From positions 91,428-155,427 of the forward strand of contig JAQXDZ010000065.1 of assembly GCA_029251085.1 (NCBI GenBank): a DNA stretch of 64,000 nucleotides. Direction: 5' to 3'. Source of the stretch: Mariniblastus sp. GTDB lineage: Bacteria; Planctomycetota; Planctomycetia; Pirellulales; Pirellulaceae. Positions 27,523-37,257 of this stretch are shown one piece after another (positions within the stretch are counted from its first letter, which is position 1; each line of letters opens with the position of its first letter). The notes below the pieces were generated by a model. It was given only the letters and a program-made list of their open reading frames with translations. It did no database searches and was not told the DNA's origin. A program made the translations under genes and the position numbers.

Positions 27523-28881
27523 TCATTCTGCACCTAACTCAACCAGTCGCTCACGGGCACTCGTTAAGGCCTCCATAGCGATTTCGAAATACTCTGGACT
27601 ATCCTCCTGTAATAGATTTTTCAGATAAAGCTCCGGGTCATCGACCCATTGCTGAAAGGCTGAAACGAACAGGCCAATGAATTCGTAATCACATATCTGG
27701 AGGGAACGAATGAACGCTCGATTTGCTGCTGGATAAACGGAACTGGGCACATCGCTGACCGAAGAGAGCCCTAACAGACCGGCGTAAATGACGAACTTGG
27801 AATGACTTTCGAGCATCTTGATCGCGAACTTTATCACTCCCTCGTCAACCGCCGCCAAGCGAGCGAGGGCGAACATCGCCTTGGCTCGAATCTGATCGTT
27901 CCGATTTTCGAGTAATAAATTCAACTCATCGACCACTGCACCATTCGCCTTCTTCATGGCTCCAGCGGTATTGATGGCGTTTAACAAAACCGCCGGATTG
28001 TCAGAACGCAGCTTATCAAGCAAGGCCGACAATTGCTGTGTGTCACTATCACTAGTTACCTGTAGATAACGCAGACCGATGATTTGCCCACTGATCGAAT
28101 TTTGAGCGACAGTCTCAAGCCAGGCATTTTGATCCTGCTGTAATTTCTCCGCCTTTCCCTCTTGAGGGCAGAAAAATGAGTCGTTTTGTTTCGTTAGATA
28201 TTTCAGTGATTTCTGAGCTGGCTTCTTAATTACGGCAGGCACAGCATCCAACCAGGAACTCGCTGTCTCACCACGAACCCACGCCGACAAAGCAAACGCA
28301 TACGCGAGATCTTGTTGGTCAAGAAAAGGACGCGGGAAAGTTTCCCATTCTGTCGTATCCCAGAACAGTCCTTTCTCATTAACCAAATTCACTTGGCTCA
28401 ACGGCACCCCGAGGCCGACACCCACCGCAGCCAAATCAACAAATTCAGGTAAATGATGAAATTCAAATTTCTGCTGACACAAAAGATCTCGAACGACGTG
28501 ATGCACGACGGCGGCGGCGGTTAACACTGGTTCGTCACTCAACTGCGTCGTGATCGTAATCTGTCGCGTTTCAGGATCATATTCGCCCGGTAAACTACCG
28601 AGGCCTTCACAAGTTCCACCACCTCAGCCACCGCCGCCAGACGTTTTCAACGCCTGAGGCTCAACGACGAGCTGGATACCAGCAACATCAAAAGACAAGT
28701 GGCCGCCAACAAATTCAACGATTTGTTGGGGAGTTTGAAAAACCCCCACCATGGAGTGAAGACTTTGGTAAGGCAAGAGAAATTTCTTCGCCCCCAAACA
28801 ATCCGCTAAACGCTGCAGAGCGTGTTCAATTCTCGCCTTTTCCATATCAGGCAAATTGGGAGCTGTTTTAAAAAAAGCCAT
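27523..28881 (-). CDS. Candidate selenoprotein: HEAT-repeat protein with in-frame UGA at codon 86
   Basis: An 85-codon frame starting with the ATG at 28881 ends at a UGA (28624-28626). The same frame continues for 27 sense codons and then the 339-codon open frame usually called from a TTG at 28542. Read through, the protein has 452 residues. The UGA lies in SGGGG-U-GGGTCEG, with a Cys five residues later. A SECIS-like hairpin follows 19 nt after it. The region after the UGA is coding in character (YDPETRQITITTQLSDEP leads straight into the next domain), and the TTG has no ribosome site. Residues ~115-160 resemble, from memory, a planctomycete family with a zincin-like helix, but the expected HExxH reads HHVVR (127-131). 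HEAT-like helical repeats occupy ~255-350. Alternatives are a nonsense mutation or a sequencing error. Confidence 0.6.
28585..28604 (-). promoter_or_regulatory. Bacterial SECIS-like hairpin
   Basis: On the mRNA (minus strand) GCC pairs with GGC, one U is bulged on the 5' side, CGGUA pairs with UACCG, and the loop is GUU. The hairpin begins 19 nt after the UGA and its loop G is about 29 nt after it. Known bacterial SECIS elements (for example in E. coli fdhF) share the short lower stem, a bulged U, an upper stem and a loop with G and U, within a few tens of nucleotides of the UGA. A hairpin this short can arise by chance; its position and bulge make it notable. Confidence 0.5.
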
Positions 28882-29070
28882 GTTTATCAGCCGTTAAGTT
28901 TCTATCAAAAGTTTGAACATACAGAATTTCACCGTCCATCGCGAGTTGAATTGCACAATTGAATCAGACCGCGACTGCCACGCTTTCCAACCGCTCGCTT
29001 GCCAGTTTTCATCCGCACTTACTGGATCGGCGATAACACCCGTTCGAACGAACTAAAACAGGGCTAACGT

Positions 29071-31284
29071 CTAGAGATCGTGTGCAAGGGAATCAATGCG
29101 AGCAACCAAAACCCAAGGCAATGCTTTGAATCGAGCAAAAACCAACACATCGCCTTCGTCCACGACGAAGCCCGAGGTTGTTCCCTTTTTGGCGTGTGCT
29201 TCGAGTTCTGGAATACCCAAAGCACCAAGTGCCTTTGTTCTATTTCCGCTCATCGAGAGCGCCGACTTACGACCTTTCTCCTCTGAGCTAACCAATACTC
29301 TTCCAGCATCGTCCAGTAACCAAGTTTCCTTCACACCGGCAATTTCCGGTATATCCATCTCATCGATGACAGTGTCCATGGAAATATCAAGACCAGCCAC
29401 TCCCAACAACTTGCCAGATCGATCATAGATGGGCTGATTGCACGGCATTAAATATCCCGTCCCTGATGCATCTGGATAAATATCGCCCCAGATAGCACCA
29501 TGTTTTGAAACGTTCGACACGTACCAAGGCCTTTTTCGAGGGTCATAATCTGGCGGGTATTTTTCATTCGCGGGATAATTGATCATCACCCCATTTTCGA
29601 GACCTACGTAGGCCCAGTGAATTGGAGTACCCTCCCTGAGAATTGCATCCGCTTGATTTTTTTCCAACTTGCTTGCGTCGATGCGGGCACTCCGTAAAGC
29701 CGCATCCCGCAGCACGTACTTCAGCCCCCTCAACTGGAACACTTGATCCTGTACATCAGACAATTCGATATCAGGAGCCAAGACGACGATACAATTGTCA
29801 AAACTCGCTCGCTGCTGATAACGTTGAACCTCAACTAGATCTTTTGGAGCATTGGCCCCGATTAAATCTGCAGGTTCTATTATTTGATAGGGCACGGCCT
29901 GCGCATGCTCAAGTTGTTCACGACTAGATGTCGAGATCCCCTCCAACAATCCCTCCACCCGGAACAGTAACGAGTCAAACTCACCCACTCTCTGGTTGAC
30001 CTTCGCCACTAGACTGGCAAGGGTCTGCCCGCGACTGGATGAAACACGTTCGGCCTCAAGTCCACGATACAAGCTGACCGTCGAAATGGCCGCAGCCATA
30101 GAAATAATAATCAACAGTGTCGACATCACCGTGACAGGATGACGCTGCACACGGCGCCACAAAGAGCGAATCAAATTATCAGGTCTTGCACGGACCTCCT
30201 CACCGTGAACGTACCGTCGCAAGTCGTCGGAAAATTCCTGAACAGAAGGGTAGCGATCCAGCGGGTCTTTCGACGTTGCCCGATTTACAATCGCTTGCAA
30301 TGCGAGGGAAACAACTTCATTTTGTTTCGCTTTAGAAAATGAATCGCGAACCCCCGTGGGAACCTTATCCAACAAATCACTCATATTCTGTATTTCGCGC
30401 GGAGCCGTAAATGTAAGCATTTCGAACAAAACCATTCCGAGTGAAAATTGATCACTCTTCGGTCCCACATCTTTTCCAACTGCCTGTTCGGGAGACATAT
30501 ATTTTGGCGTTCCCATCATCGCACCCACCTGCGTTTTCATCTCCTCGTTGATGGTCGAGACATCAGCTAACCCAAGGTTTGCCTCAAAACTGCGTCCCTC
30601 CGATTCAACATCTGGTTCATCCAGCAGTCGCGCAATCCCCCAATCCATGACGTACACCTCACCATAGGCGCCAATCATCAAATTATCGGGTTTCAAATCA
30701 CGATGGATTACCCCGCGGCTGTGACTGTAAGAAATCGCGTCGCAGACTCTTAAGAAATGTTCGATACGACCACTCTGGCCGTGCCGTTCATGGTCATAAT
30801 CGAGAGAACCCAACACTGATGAACACTGTTTTATATACTCCGCAAATGTAATCCCGCGAATCAACTTCATGGTTAGCGCCGGGCTCCCCTGATCCGTTTC
30901 CTCCAGTCCATAAACGGGAATTACATTTGGATGGGAAAGCTGTGCGGTGACCTGCGCTTCACGTACAAAACGTGCCAATCCAACGTCCGCCTCGCTTGAA
31001 AGGACTTTTACCGCAACTTCGCGATTAAGCATGCCATCCCGCGCGGCAAATACTTCTCCCATCCCCCCCTGACCCAACCTTGAAACCAGCGCAAAACGCC
31101 CCTCGAGGGGACGGATAGCATCTGCTGACGCTCCAGCAAGTTCGGCTAAATTCTTATTGGATGTATCGCCCATCCCATGAGCAACCGTAACCTCCTCGAG
31201 TTCCCCCGGGGATGCGGCAAGTGTTTTTTCGAATTCGTCTTCGGGAGTACTCACAAACAGCTCATCTTGTACTGGGGGAAACAT
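29071..31284 (-). CDS. Membrane Ser/Thr protein kinase with PDC/Cache-type sensor
   Basis: The protein has 737 residues. The cytoplasmic kinase domain (~60-350) has the glycine loop GQGGMGEVF, VAVKVL with the ATP lysine, the catalytic HRDLKPDN (Asp196), DWG in place of DFG, and the GTPKYMSPEQ activation segment. A single membrane helix lies at ~385-407. The extracytoplasmic part (~410-737) contains a Cache-like fold with WAYVGLENGVMINYP, RKRPWYVSN and GVAGLDISMD, as in bacterial chemoreceptor and kinase sensors. It should sense a small ligand outside and phosphorylate Ser/Thr of cytoplasmic targets. The candidate selenoprotein lies downstream on the same strand after a gap of ~190 bp, too wide to assume an operon. 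Confidence 0.92.
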   Translation of the reverse strand: MFPPVQDELFVSTPEDEFEKTLAASPGELEEVTVAHGMGDTSNKNLAELAGASADAIRPLEGRFALVSRLGQGGMGEVFAARDGMLNREVAVKVLSSEADVGLARFVREAQVTAQLSHPNVIPVYGLEETDQGSPALTMKLIRGITFAEYIKQCSSVLGSLDYDHERHGQSGRIEHFLRVCDAISYSHSRGVIHRDLKPDNLMIGAYGEVYVMDWGIARLLDEPDVESEGRSFEANLGLADVSTINEEMKTQVGAMMGTPKYMSPEQAVGKDVGPKSDQFSLGMVLFEMLTFTAPREIQNMSDLLDKVPTGVRDSFSKAKQNEVVSLALQAIVNRATSKDPLDRYPSVQEFSDDLRRYVHGEEVRARPDNLIRSLWRRVQRHPVTVMSTLLIIISMAAAISTVSLYRGLEAERVSSSRGQTLASLVAKVNQRVGEFDSLLFRVEGLLEGISTSSREQLEHAQAVPYQIIEPADLIGANAPKDLVEVQRYQQRASFDNCIVVLAPDIELSDVQDQVFQLRGLKYVLRDAALRSARIDASKLEKNQADAILREGTPIHWAYVGLENGVMINYPANEKYPPDYDPRKRPWYVSNVSKHGAIWGDIYPDASGTGYLMPCNQPIYDRSGKLLGVAGLDISMDTVIDEMDIPEIAGVKETWLLDDAGRVLVSSEEKGRKSALSMSGNRTKALGALGIPELEAHAKKGTTSGFVVDEGDVLVFARFKALPWVLVARIDSLAHDL

Positions 31285-31505
31285 GGATGTTAAAAATATA
31301 ATAACACCTAATTATGATCGCCACTTGTCCACATCGCGGCAGGTCAAAACCACACCAACCGAATATTCGATAATACCGAAAATGATGCCGAAAAACATCA
31401 ATTCGATCGATGATTTACACCCGTAGCCAGCCCTTCGCGTCAATTCAGGGTCAATAGTTTCCAACGAGATTCGCTCCCCTCATCATCTCAACCAAAAATA
31501 AAAAA

Positions 31506-33749
31506 ATGGCTGATCAAAATAGCTCTTCATCGTCATTCGACGAAAAGGTTCAGGCAAACGCAAATTCTCTGCCAGTGCAGGCCCCTGAAAAGGACTCTAA
31601 AGTCGCACTGTTGTTCAGCATCTGGTGTGCAATTTCAATTTTGCTCTCGGCGTTTCTGGTCTTCCAGATTCAACCTGTTTTTTCAAAGATGATCCTCCCA
31701 TGGTTTGGAGGCAGCCCCGCAGTCTGGACAGCTTGTCTGATGTTTTTCCAGCTGACTTTACTCGCTGGTTACGCTTATGCATTCTCAATCAACCGGTTGC
31801 TGCCAATTAAAGGGCAAGCCGTCGCACATCTTGCATTGGTATTGGCCTCATTACTTTTTCTTCCAATCATTCCCGCTGACTCTGCTAAACCAACTGACGG
31901 CGCCTTCCCAATCTTGCGGATTCTCTGGGTGCTCATATCAACAATCGGCTTGCCTTACTTTTTGCTGTCCTCAACCGCGCCCCTGTTTCAAGCCTGGTAT
32001 GCAGCTAAACTTCCCGGAAGAATCCCCTATCGCCTGTACGCTTTGTCAAACGTGGGCTCACTTGTTGCCTTGCTGAGCTTTCCGTTCATCATTGAGCCAA
32101 TGATGAGCAGCACACTGCAGGCGTACGCTTGGTCCGCAGGCTTTATTACGTTCGGAGTATTTACCGCGTTATTAACCATCGTTATTTTCCGAACGAATAA
32201 TGATCCACTTATCCCCACCCCCGAAGCACTCTTAAACGCCAACCAAGACATTGGCGAATCGAAAGTCACCCTCAAGAACTGGCTAGTCTGGATATCCCTG
32301 GCCGCGATTGGCTCCTTCACACTGCTGTCTATCTCTAACCACCTCAGCCAAGAACTTACCGTCTCACCGTTGATGTGGGTCCTTCCGCTGAGCCTTTACC
32401 TTATTACTTTCATCATTAATTTTGATCGTCCGCAATGGTATAACCGCCAAGCGTGGGCGATCGCGAGTCTCGTCGGAATTTTCGCTTTCGCTTCGCTAAA
32501 GAACGAAAAACTAACTGAGCGATTTGATGCCTTGTTTAACAACATAGGCCTTGGACTATCGATCGGCGATTACGAATATGACGTGATTGTGCAATCCAGT
32601 TTTGCATTGGCCTCACTATTTTTCATCTGCATGGTCGCACACGGAGAACTTGTTCGAAACAAACCGGCCGCTAATCGGCTTACTAGTTTCTACATGGCGA
32701 TGGCAACCGGCGGAGCACTTGGAGGCATGACCGTTGCGATGCTCTGTCCCAGCGTATTCACTACGTTCTTCGAAACTCCTGTTACTCTGATCCTTGGCCT
32801 TGCACTGACCCTCTGGGTCATTGGGCAGACTGGATTTCACAAAAAACTGCCGGCTTCCACCGGGACTCGAATCGCCTGTGTCGCAATTGGTCTCTACCTT
32901 TCAGTAATCATCCTCAAGTGTGAGTGGAGTGGGGTAAATGAAGATACATTTGCCAAGTACCGAAATTTTTACGGAACACTCCGTGTTGACATAGAAAATG
33001 TCGGCAATAGCGAACATCAAGGCTACGGACTGTACCACGGAAATACCTTCCACGGATTTCAGTTTACAGATCCTGAAATGCGTACCAAGCCGACAACCTA
33101 CTACGCCCACAGCAGCGGTTTGGGCGCAGCCTTCAAACACCTTCAGAATAACAATGAATCGCTACGCGTTGGCATCGTTGGCCTTGGGACCGGAACCACT
33201 GCTATCTACAGCCGAGAAAACGACTACTTTCATTTTTATGAAATTAACCCGCTCGTGATTAAAATCGCTGAAAACACTTTCTCATACCTCGATGCCAGCA
33301 AAGGAAAAGTCGAAACAACACTTGCCGATGCAAGAATCGCAATGGAGCGAGAGGAAAACCAGAAATACGATTTAATCGTGTTGGATGCCTTCAGTGGCGA
33401 TGGAATCCCAGCTCACCTGTTAACGGTTGAGGCCTTTGACGTTTATAAAAAACACCTCGCGCCAAACGGAATTGTGGCGGTGCATATTAGCAACCGCTAC
33501 CTCAATCTATTCCCTGTCGTTGCTGGAACCGCAGGCCACCACAATCTTGAAATGGTCTACATTGAGTATCTCCCGGATGAAGACAGTGGAATGGAAGAAG
33601 CATCATCGGATTGGATACTTCTAACCAACAATCAGGAATTCATCGAGGACAAAGAAGTCCAGGAGCTTTCCCAAGACCCCCGCAATTATTACCAATCCCC
33701 AATTAAATGGACTGACCAGTACAGTAACCTTATCGAGGTCATGAAATAG
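31506..33749 (+). CDS. Fused multi-pass membrane / spermidine synthase-like protein
   Basis: The protein has 747 residues. Residues ~30-470 form about a dozen hydrophobic segments, starting VFQIQPVFSKMILPWFGG, which is the hallmark opening of fused MFS/spermidine-synthase-like proteins. Residues ~480-745 are a SpeE-like domain with the nucleotide-binding loop VGLGTGTTA (~556-564), an acidic YEINP and the catalytic-region VLDAFSGDGIPAHLLT. Soluble SpeE makes spermidine from putrescine and decarboxylated S-adenosylmethionine. The membrane-fused relatives have no proven reaction, so an aminopropyl or other SAM-type transfer is inference. The ATG follows an A-rich stretch and has no clear Shine-Dalgarno. 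Confidence 0.88.
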   Translation: MADQNSSSSSFDEKVQANANSLPVQAPEKDSKVALLFSIWCAISILLSAFLVFQIQPVFSKMILPWFGGSPAVWTACLMFFQLTLLAGYAYAFSINRLLPIKGQAVAHLALVLASLLFLPIIPADSAKPTDGAFPILRILWVLISTIGLPYFLLSSTAPLFQAWYAAKLPGRIPYRLYALSNVGSLVALLSFPFIIEPMMSSTLQAYAWSAGFITFGVFTALLTIVIFRTNNDPLIPTPEALLNANQDIGESKVTLKNWLVWISLAAIGSFTLLSISNHLSQELTVSPLMWVLPLSLYLITFIINFDRPQWYNRQAWAIASLVGIFAFASLKNEKLTERFDALFNNIGLGLSIGDYEYDVIVQSSFALASLFFICMVAHGELVRNKPAANRLTSFYMAMATGGALGGMTVAMLCPSVFTTFFETPVTLILGLALTLWVIGQTGFHKKLPASTGTRIACVAIGLYLSVIILKCEWSGVNEDTFAKYRNFYGTLRVDIENVGNSEHQGYGLYHGNTFHGFQFTDPEMRTKPTTYYAHSSGLGAAFKHLQNNNESLRVGIVGLGTGTTAIYSRENDYFHFYEINPLVIKIAENTFSYLDASKGKVETTLADARIAMEREENQKYDLIVLDAFSGDGIPAHLLTVEAFDVYKKHLAPNGIVAVHISNRYLNLFPVVAGTAGHHNLEMVYIEYLPDEDSGMEEASSDWILLTNNQEFIEDKEVQELSQDPRNYYQSPIKWTDQYSNLIEVMK

Positions 33750-34064
33750 TTTTCTTGGCGACCCTTTGCCGACGCGCAACTCCCGCTTGCCAAAAAGACA
33801 CGCGGCTAAACTCCTCCCGACTCTTACTCGGGCAGGTGGGGTTCCCCATCCCCAAAGCTTAAACAAGTGGGGAAACTCCCAATCTAGGCGATCTCAGTCA
33901 ACTCCAGTTTGACCTGCAACACCTCAGCAACCCCTGAGCCAAAGCTAAGTCAGGGAAACTATTTCTTTAAAACCGGATTTTAAGGCACTGGGCGAACTGA
34001 CGCCTGAGGGTAAATTCTATGTTAAGATTCGATATCGATTTTTCGACAGCCATCGAACGTGACC
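33750..34064. other. Intergenic region before the pseudopilin-type operon
   Basis: About 315 bp with no convincing gene. TTCCCCA and TGGGGAA (33842-33848 and 33867-33873) could pair, but no T tract follows. The promoter of the following operon presumably lies here but I cannot place it. Confidence 0.5.
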
Positions 34065-35030
34065 ATGAATCAAACCAAAATCAATCAATTCAGTGATGAC
34101 TTGCGAGCGGCCATTCTCGTCGATGCCCCAATCTTCGATAAAACCGAGATCGACCTAAGAGACAAACTCCTACTCAACGATGCTGCTGAAGAAACCCTGT
34201 TAAGCCAATGGCTGGCAAATCAGCAACAACTTGAAAACGAACAGCCAACTGCGACAGCAACAAAAAAATTGAATCGCGAACAAGCCGGTCAGTTGTTAAG
34301 CGTCCGTTATCAAGCAGCCATTCGAGCATTGGATTTTCTTGATGAGACTCCACCGATCCTCGAAAGCCTAGCCGTCAAAAATTCTGCCAACGCCGAAATT
34401 AGACAGGTCACCCGTCGCCCCATGCATTACCTCTGCTTGGTCTTGATTGCGACTTTGGTCAGTCTGACCATCTTCAAAATCAAAGTCCTGTCAGCCGTAG
34501 ATAATTTACGAGCGGACATTGCGTTAGCCAGTCGCGAAGCACCACCTCCCAGCTTTGAACACTCCACACAGCAAGACATCCTGTTCTTTGGAATCCTGAC
34601 TGTGATCACACTTTTTGTTGGCTGGCTAGTCTTTGGCGGAATTCAAAAACTATCAATGCGGATTGGCGGTGCCCGCTATATCAACTTTCGCACATCGGCA
34701 GCCGTCGTCGAAATGACGCGGTTGCTGATTAAAGGGAAATTGGAACCGGCAAAGGCCGCTTCTTTAAGCATGGACTTGAGCGGGCTCGATCCCAGCTTTC
34801 GCAAGGTGCTAATTAAATCTCTCGTTACCGCCACCGATGACAAAAAGCTTATTTCAACCCGCGTTTACTACACAACTGCCGCCGCACTTAAATTTGACAA
34901 CATTGCAAGCGAACGTGCTCGGGTCACCGTCATTGGCATTGGTGGATTCATTGCAGCCGCCTCCATCCTATTATATTGTGCCGCTCCGTTGATCGCCGTT
35001 GCTCAAGATCTCGTGAAAGCATCGTATTAA
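34065..35030 (+). CDS. Membrane protein, possibly a GspF-like half
   Basis: From the ATG at 34065 the protein has 321 residues; a GTG two codons upstream is also possible. The first 120 residues are polar and helical. Membrane segments lie at ~121-142, ~172-190 and ~288-312. Between the last two, a helical stretch (RTSAAVVEMTRLLIKGKLEPAKAASLSMDL ... KKLISTRVYYTTAAALKF) is reminiscent of the second half of type II secretion F proteins, which recruit the assembly ATPase. I do not recognise it by direct family match. It is the first gene of a tightly spaced operon with two more GspF-like genes and pseudopilin-like genes; the next gene starts 3 bp after its stop. Confidence 0.7.
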   Translation: MNQTKINQFSDDLRAAILVDAPIFDKTEIDLRDKLLLNDAAEETLLSQWLANQQQLENEQPTATATKKLNREQAGQLLSVRYQAAIRALDFLDETPPILESLAVKNSANAEIRQVTRRPMHYLCLVLIATLVSLTIFKIKVLSAVDNLRADIALASREAPPPSFEHSTQQDILFFGILTVITLFVGWLVFGGIQKLSMRIGGARYINFRTSAAVVEMTRLLIKGKLEPAKAASLSMDLSGLDPSFRKVLIKSLVTATDDKKLISTRVYYTTAAALKFDNIASERARVTVIGIGGFIAAASILLYCAAPLIAVAQDLVKASY

Positions 35031-35032
35031 CC

Positions 35033-36076
35033 ATGGGTAATTCAATAAAATCAGACCCCGTCTACGAACCTCTGAAATCGAGATGGCGAGATATATATGA
35101 ATCTAAATCGGAATTCGCTAACGATCTCACTACTCTCTCGCAAGAAACCGACGGGATTTTAAAAAGCAACCTCCTCCAAATTGCCGCTTGGTTCAATCAA
35201 GACGCAAGATTTGATAAACTTCTGGAACGCCCCGAACTCCTCGCTACGTGCGTTACTGCGCTAAAATCAGAAAGTGGGCCGATCGAGCCGAAGCTGGTTG
35301 AGCAAAGTGCTCACAACGGTTTCTTCCAAATCGTCAACAACGTGTCTTCTCGGCCTCAGATCATGAAACTGCTAAAGTTTCGACTTGCACTCTTATTTAT
35401 AATCGGAGTCCTCCTGATCATTTTCAGTGTCTTCCTGGCTCCAGCGTTCGAACTGATTTATGGCGACTTTGAAATTAAAATCCCCTCGGTGACAGCTCTT
35501 GTTTTTACCGCCAGTCGCTTGATCCGTGCTATCTGGTGGATACTGCCAATTTTGCTGCTAGGTTTTTTTATTAAAAACACTATCTGGCGCTGCTCTCTCG
35601 CTGGTAAAAAGTCTTTGTTCAACAATTGGATTGACCATGAATTCAAAAGCACCCGAGGTGAGCTTGGAAACTGGTGCTGGCACACCGCGATGCTACTTGA
35701 ACTTGGATTCTCTCCTAAAAATGCCTACCTGCTTGCAGGCAAATCAGTCACCAAAAACTGGATTTCGCACTGGAGCCACAACCTTGCTCAGGTCCCCCTG
35801 ATTGATACGTCCCCCCAAGAAGGAGATTGGTTACTGGATGACAAGTTCGACTTAATTAATCAAGCGATACTTACCCCTTCGCACCAAAGTAAAATCGCAC
35901 TCTTAAACGAAATCTCAAACTACTACTGGTCGCGCAGCCAAACGACAAACCAGTGGTGGATCCAATTAATATTCACATTGCTTTTTTGGCTCATCGGACT
36001 GCTTGCTTTGCTTGCCGTTCTGGCGATTGGCCTACCGCTCATTAGTCTTATTGCTGCACTGACAGGTGGATTTTAA
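35033..36076 (+). CDS. GspF-like type II secretion/pilus membrane protein
   Basis: From the ATG at 35033 the protein has 347 residues; the frame is open further upstream but that would overlap the previous gene. Membrane segments lie at ~110-135, ~160-180 and ~312-345. FLAPAFELIYGDFEIKIPSVTAL is similar to the inter-domain segment of GspF/PilC (a Pro-x-F-x-x-h-y-x-x-F-x-x-x-h-P pattern). GspF is the inner-membrane platform of type II secretion and type IV pili. This copy is shorter and divergent from the canonical ~400-residue protein. Confidence 0.72.
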   Translation: MGNSIKSDPVYEPLKSRWRDIYESKSEFANDLTTLSQETDGILKSNLLQIAAWFNQDARFDKLLERPELLATCVTALKSESGPIEPKLVEQSAHNGFFQIVNNVSSRPQIMKLLKFRLALLFIIGVLLIIFSVFLAPAFELIYGDFEIKIPSVTALVFTASRLIRAIWWILPILLLGFFIKNTIWRCSLAGKKSLFNNWIDHEFKSTRGELGNWCWHTAMLLELGFSPKNAYLLAGKSVTKNWISHWSHNLAQVPLIDTSPQEGDWLLDDKFDLINQAILTPSHQSKIALLNEISNYYWSRSQTTNQWWIQLIFTLLFWLIGLLALLAVLAIGLPLISLIAALTGGF

Positions 36077-36141
36077 ACTCTCATTTCAATCTCTATGCCG
36101 AGTCGGCTTAAATCGAGTCAACCTTATTTATTAAATCCCAG

Positions 36142-37248
36142 ATGAACTCAAACGCACTTAACTCAAACCCAGCAAACCGACTCCCGAGTGGATTCGCTCG
36201 GTCAACGATCGAATCGCTGGCCATCCAGTGCGCTCCCAATCAACTAGCTCTACTTCGGCTTCTCGCCGTCGCTCATCAACAGAAACTCGAGCTAATTCCA
36301 CTTCTTTGCAGCCTTGGGATGGAACTATCAAACTTCGACAGGGGGCGCATTGCCAATTTCTCAGAGGCAATTCAGTCGGGAACACCTTACATCGAAGCCC
36401 TCAGCCTGAACGATGGAATCCTTCCCAAAAATTGTGTTACGGCAATCCAAATTGCTGAGCACAATGATACGCTCTCGGATTTTTACGCTGCGACTCTTAC
36501 CTATGCGACCACCATCCGCGTCAGCTCCCACAATCCGGTCGAGAGCGAATCCTCACGCATCATCCGCTTCACTTTTCGCACCTTAATTATCGGATTATGT
36601 TTCACTTGGTTCGGTACAAGTATCCTCCCCGTATTTTTTAAAATGACTTCTGAATATGGCATCGAAATCCCGACAAGGCTGGTGGTACTAACTGACTTCC
36701 TCGAATACGGGTTCGGATTTTTCTCGATTGGGGTCCCCCTATTATTTCTAATTTTCACGCCATTGTGGCTGAATCTTGGACGCGATTATCTACGCACTTG
36801 GAATCCCATGCACTGGAAAAAACCAAGCTACTCGACGCAGACAGAAAATCGCCTCACGCTCGCATTACTAAACTCTCATTTCCAGAGTAACCAAGCGAAT
36901 GAAAACCGCAGATCTGAAATAGTCAGAGAAGCCATTCCTGAGGCAGCCCAATGGATTACAAAAACACCGCTCGATTCAGACACATGGCAACAACTCCAAA
37001 ACATAAAAATATTATCCCAAGGTGAAGTCCAGGCATTAAACTTAGCAGGAAACACGACGACGCAATCATGGCTCCTGCGTCGATCAGGAACGAGAATTGA
37101 ACAAAAAAGAAATCACCGAAGATCCTTTTTCATTCATTGGTTCATGACAACGATCGACGTTTGTATCGCTTTGTTTATCATCGCTTTTTTCAACACCATT
37201 TTCCTCTACTATCTCGAAATAATTGCCGCGGTTGGCAAATTTCAGTAG
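36142..37248 (+). CDS. GspF-like type II secretion/pilus membrane protein, second copy
   Basis: The protein has 368 residues. An N-terminal helical domain (~1-140) resembles the cytoplasmic T2SSF domain (PLLCSLGMELSNFDRGRIANF ... GILPKNCVTAIQIAEHNDTL). Membrane segments lie at ~147-170, ~195-215 and ~335-360. Between the first two, ILPVFFKMTSEYGIEIPTRL is a clear GspF/PilC inter-domain signature. It follows another GspF-like gene by 65 bp, so the operon encodes at least two divergent platform proteins. A platform heterodimer is a possible explanation, but this is inference. Confidence 0.78.
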   Translation: MNSNALNSNPANRLPSGFARSTIESLAIQCAPNQLALLRLLAVAHQQKLELIPLLCSLGMELSNFDRGRIANFSEAIQSGTPYIEALSLNDGILPKNCVTAIQIAEHNDTLSDFYAATLTYATTIRVSSHNPVESESSRIIRFTFRTLIIGLCFTWFGTSILPVFFKMTSEYGIEIPTRLVVLTDFLEYGFGFFSIGVPLLFLIFTPLWLNLGRDYLRTWNPMHWKKPSYSTQTENRLTLALLNSHFQSNQANENRRSEIVREAIPEAAQWITKTPLDSDTWQQLQNIKILSQGEVQALNLAGNTTTQSWLLRRSGTRIEQKRNHRRSFFIHWFMTTIDVCIALFIIAFFNTIFLYYLEIIAAVGKFQ

Positions 37249-37257
37249 GCCAAATAC

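Noticed and set aside
34976..35032. Upstream extension of the GspF-like gene
   Set aside because: It would overlap the previous gene by 55 bp; the ATG at 35033 follows the previous stop directly.
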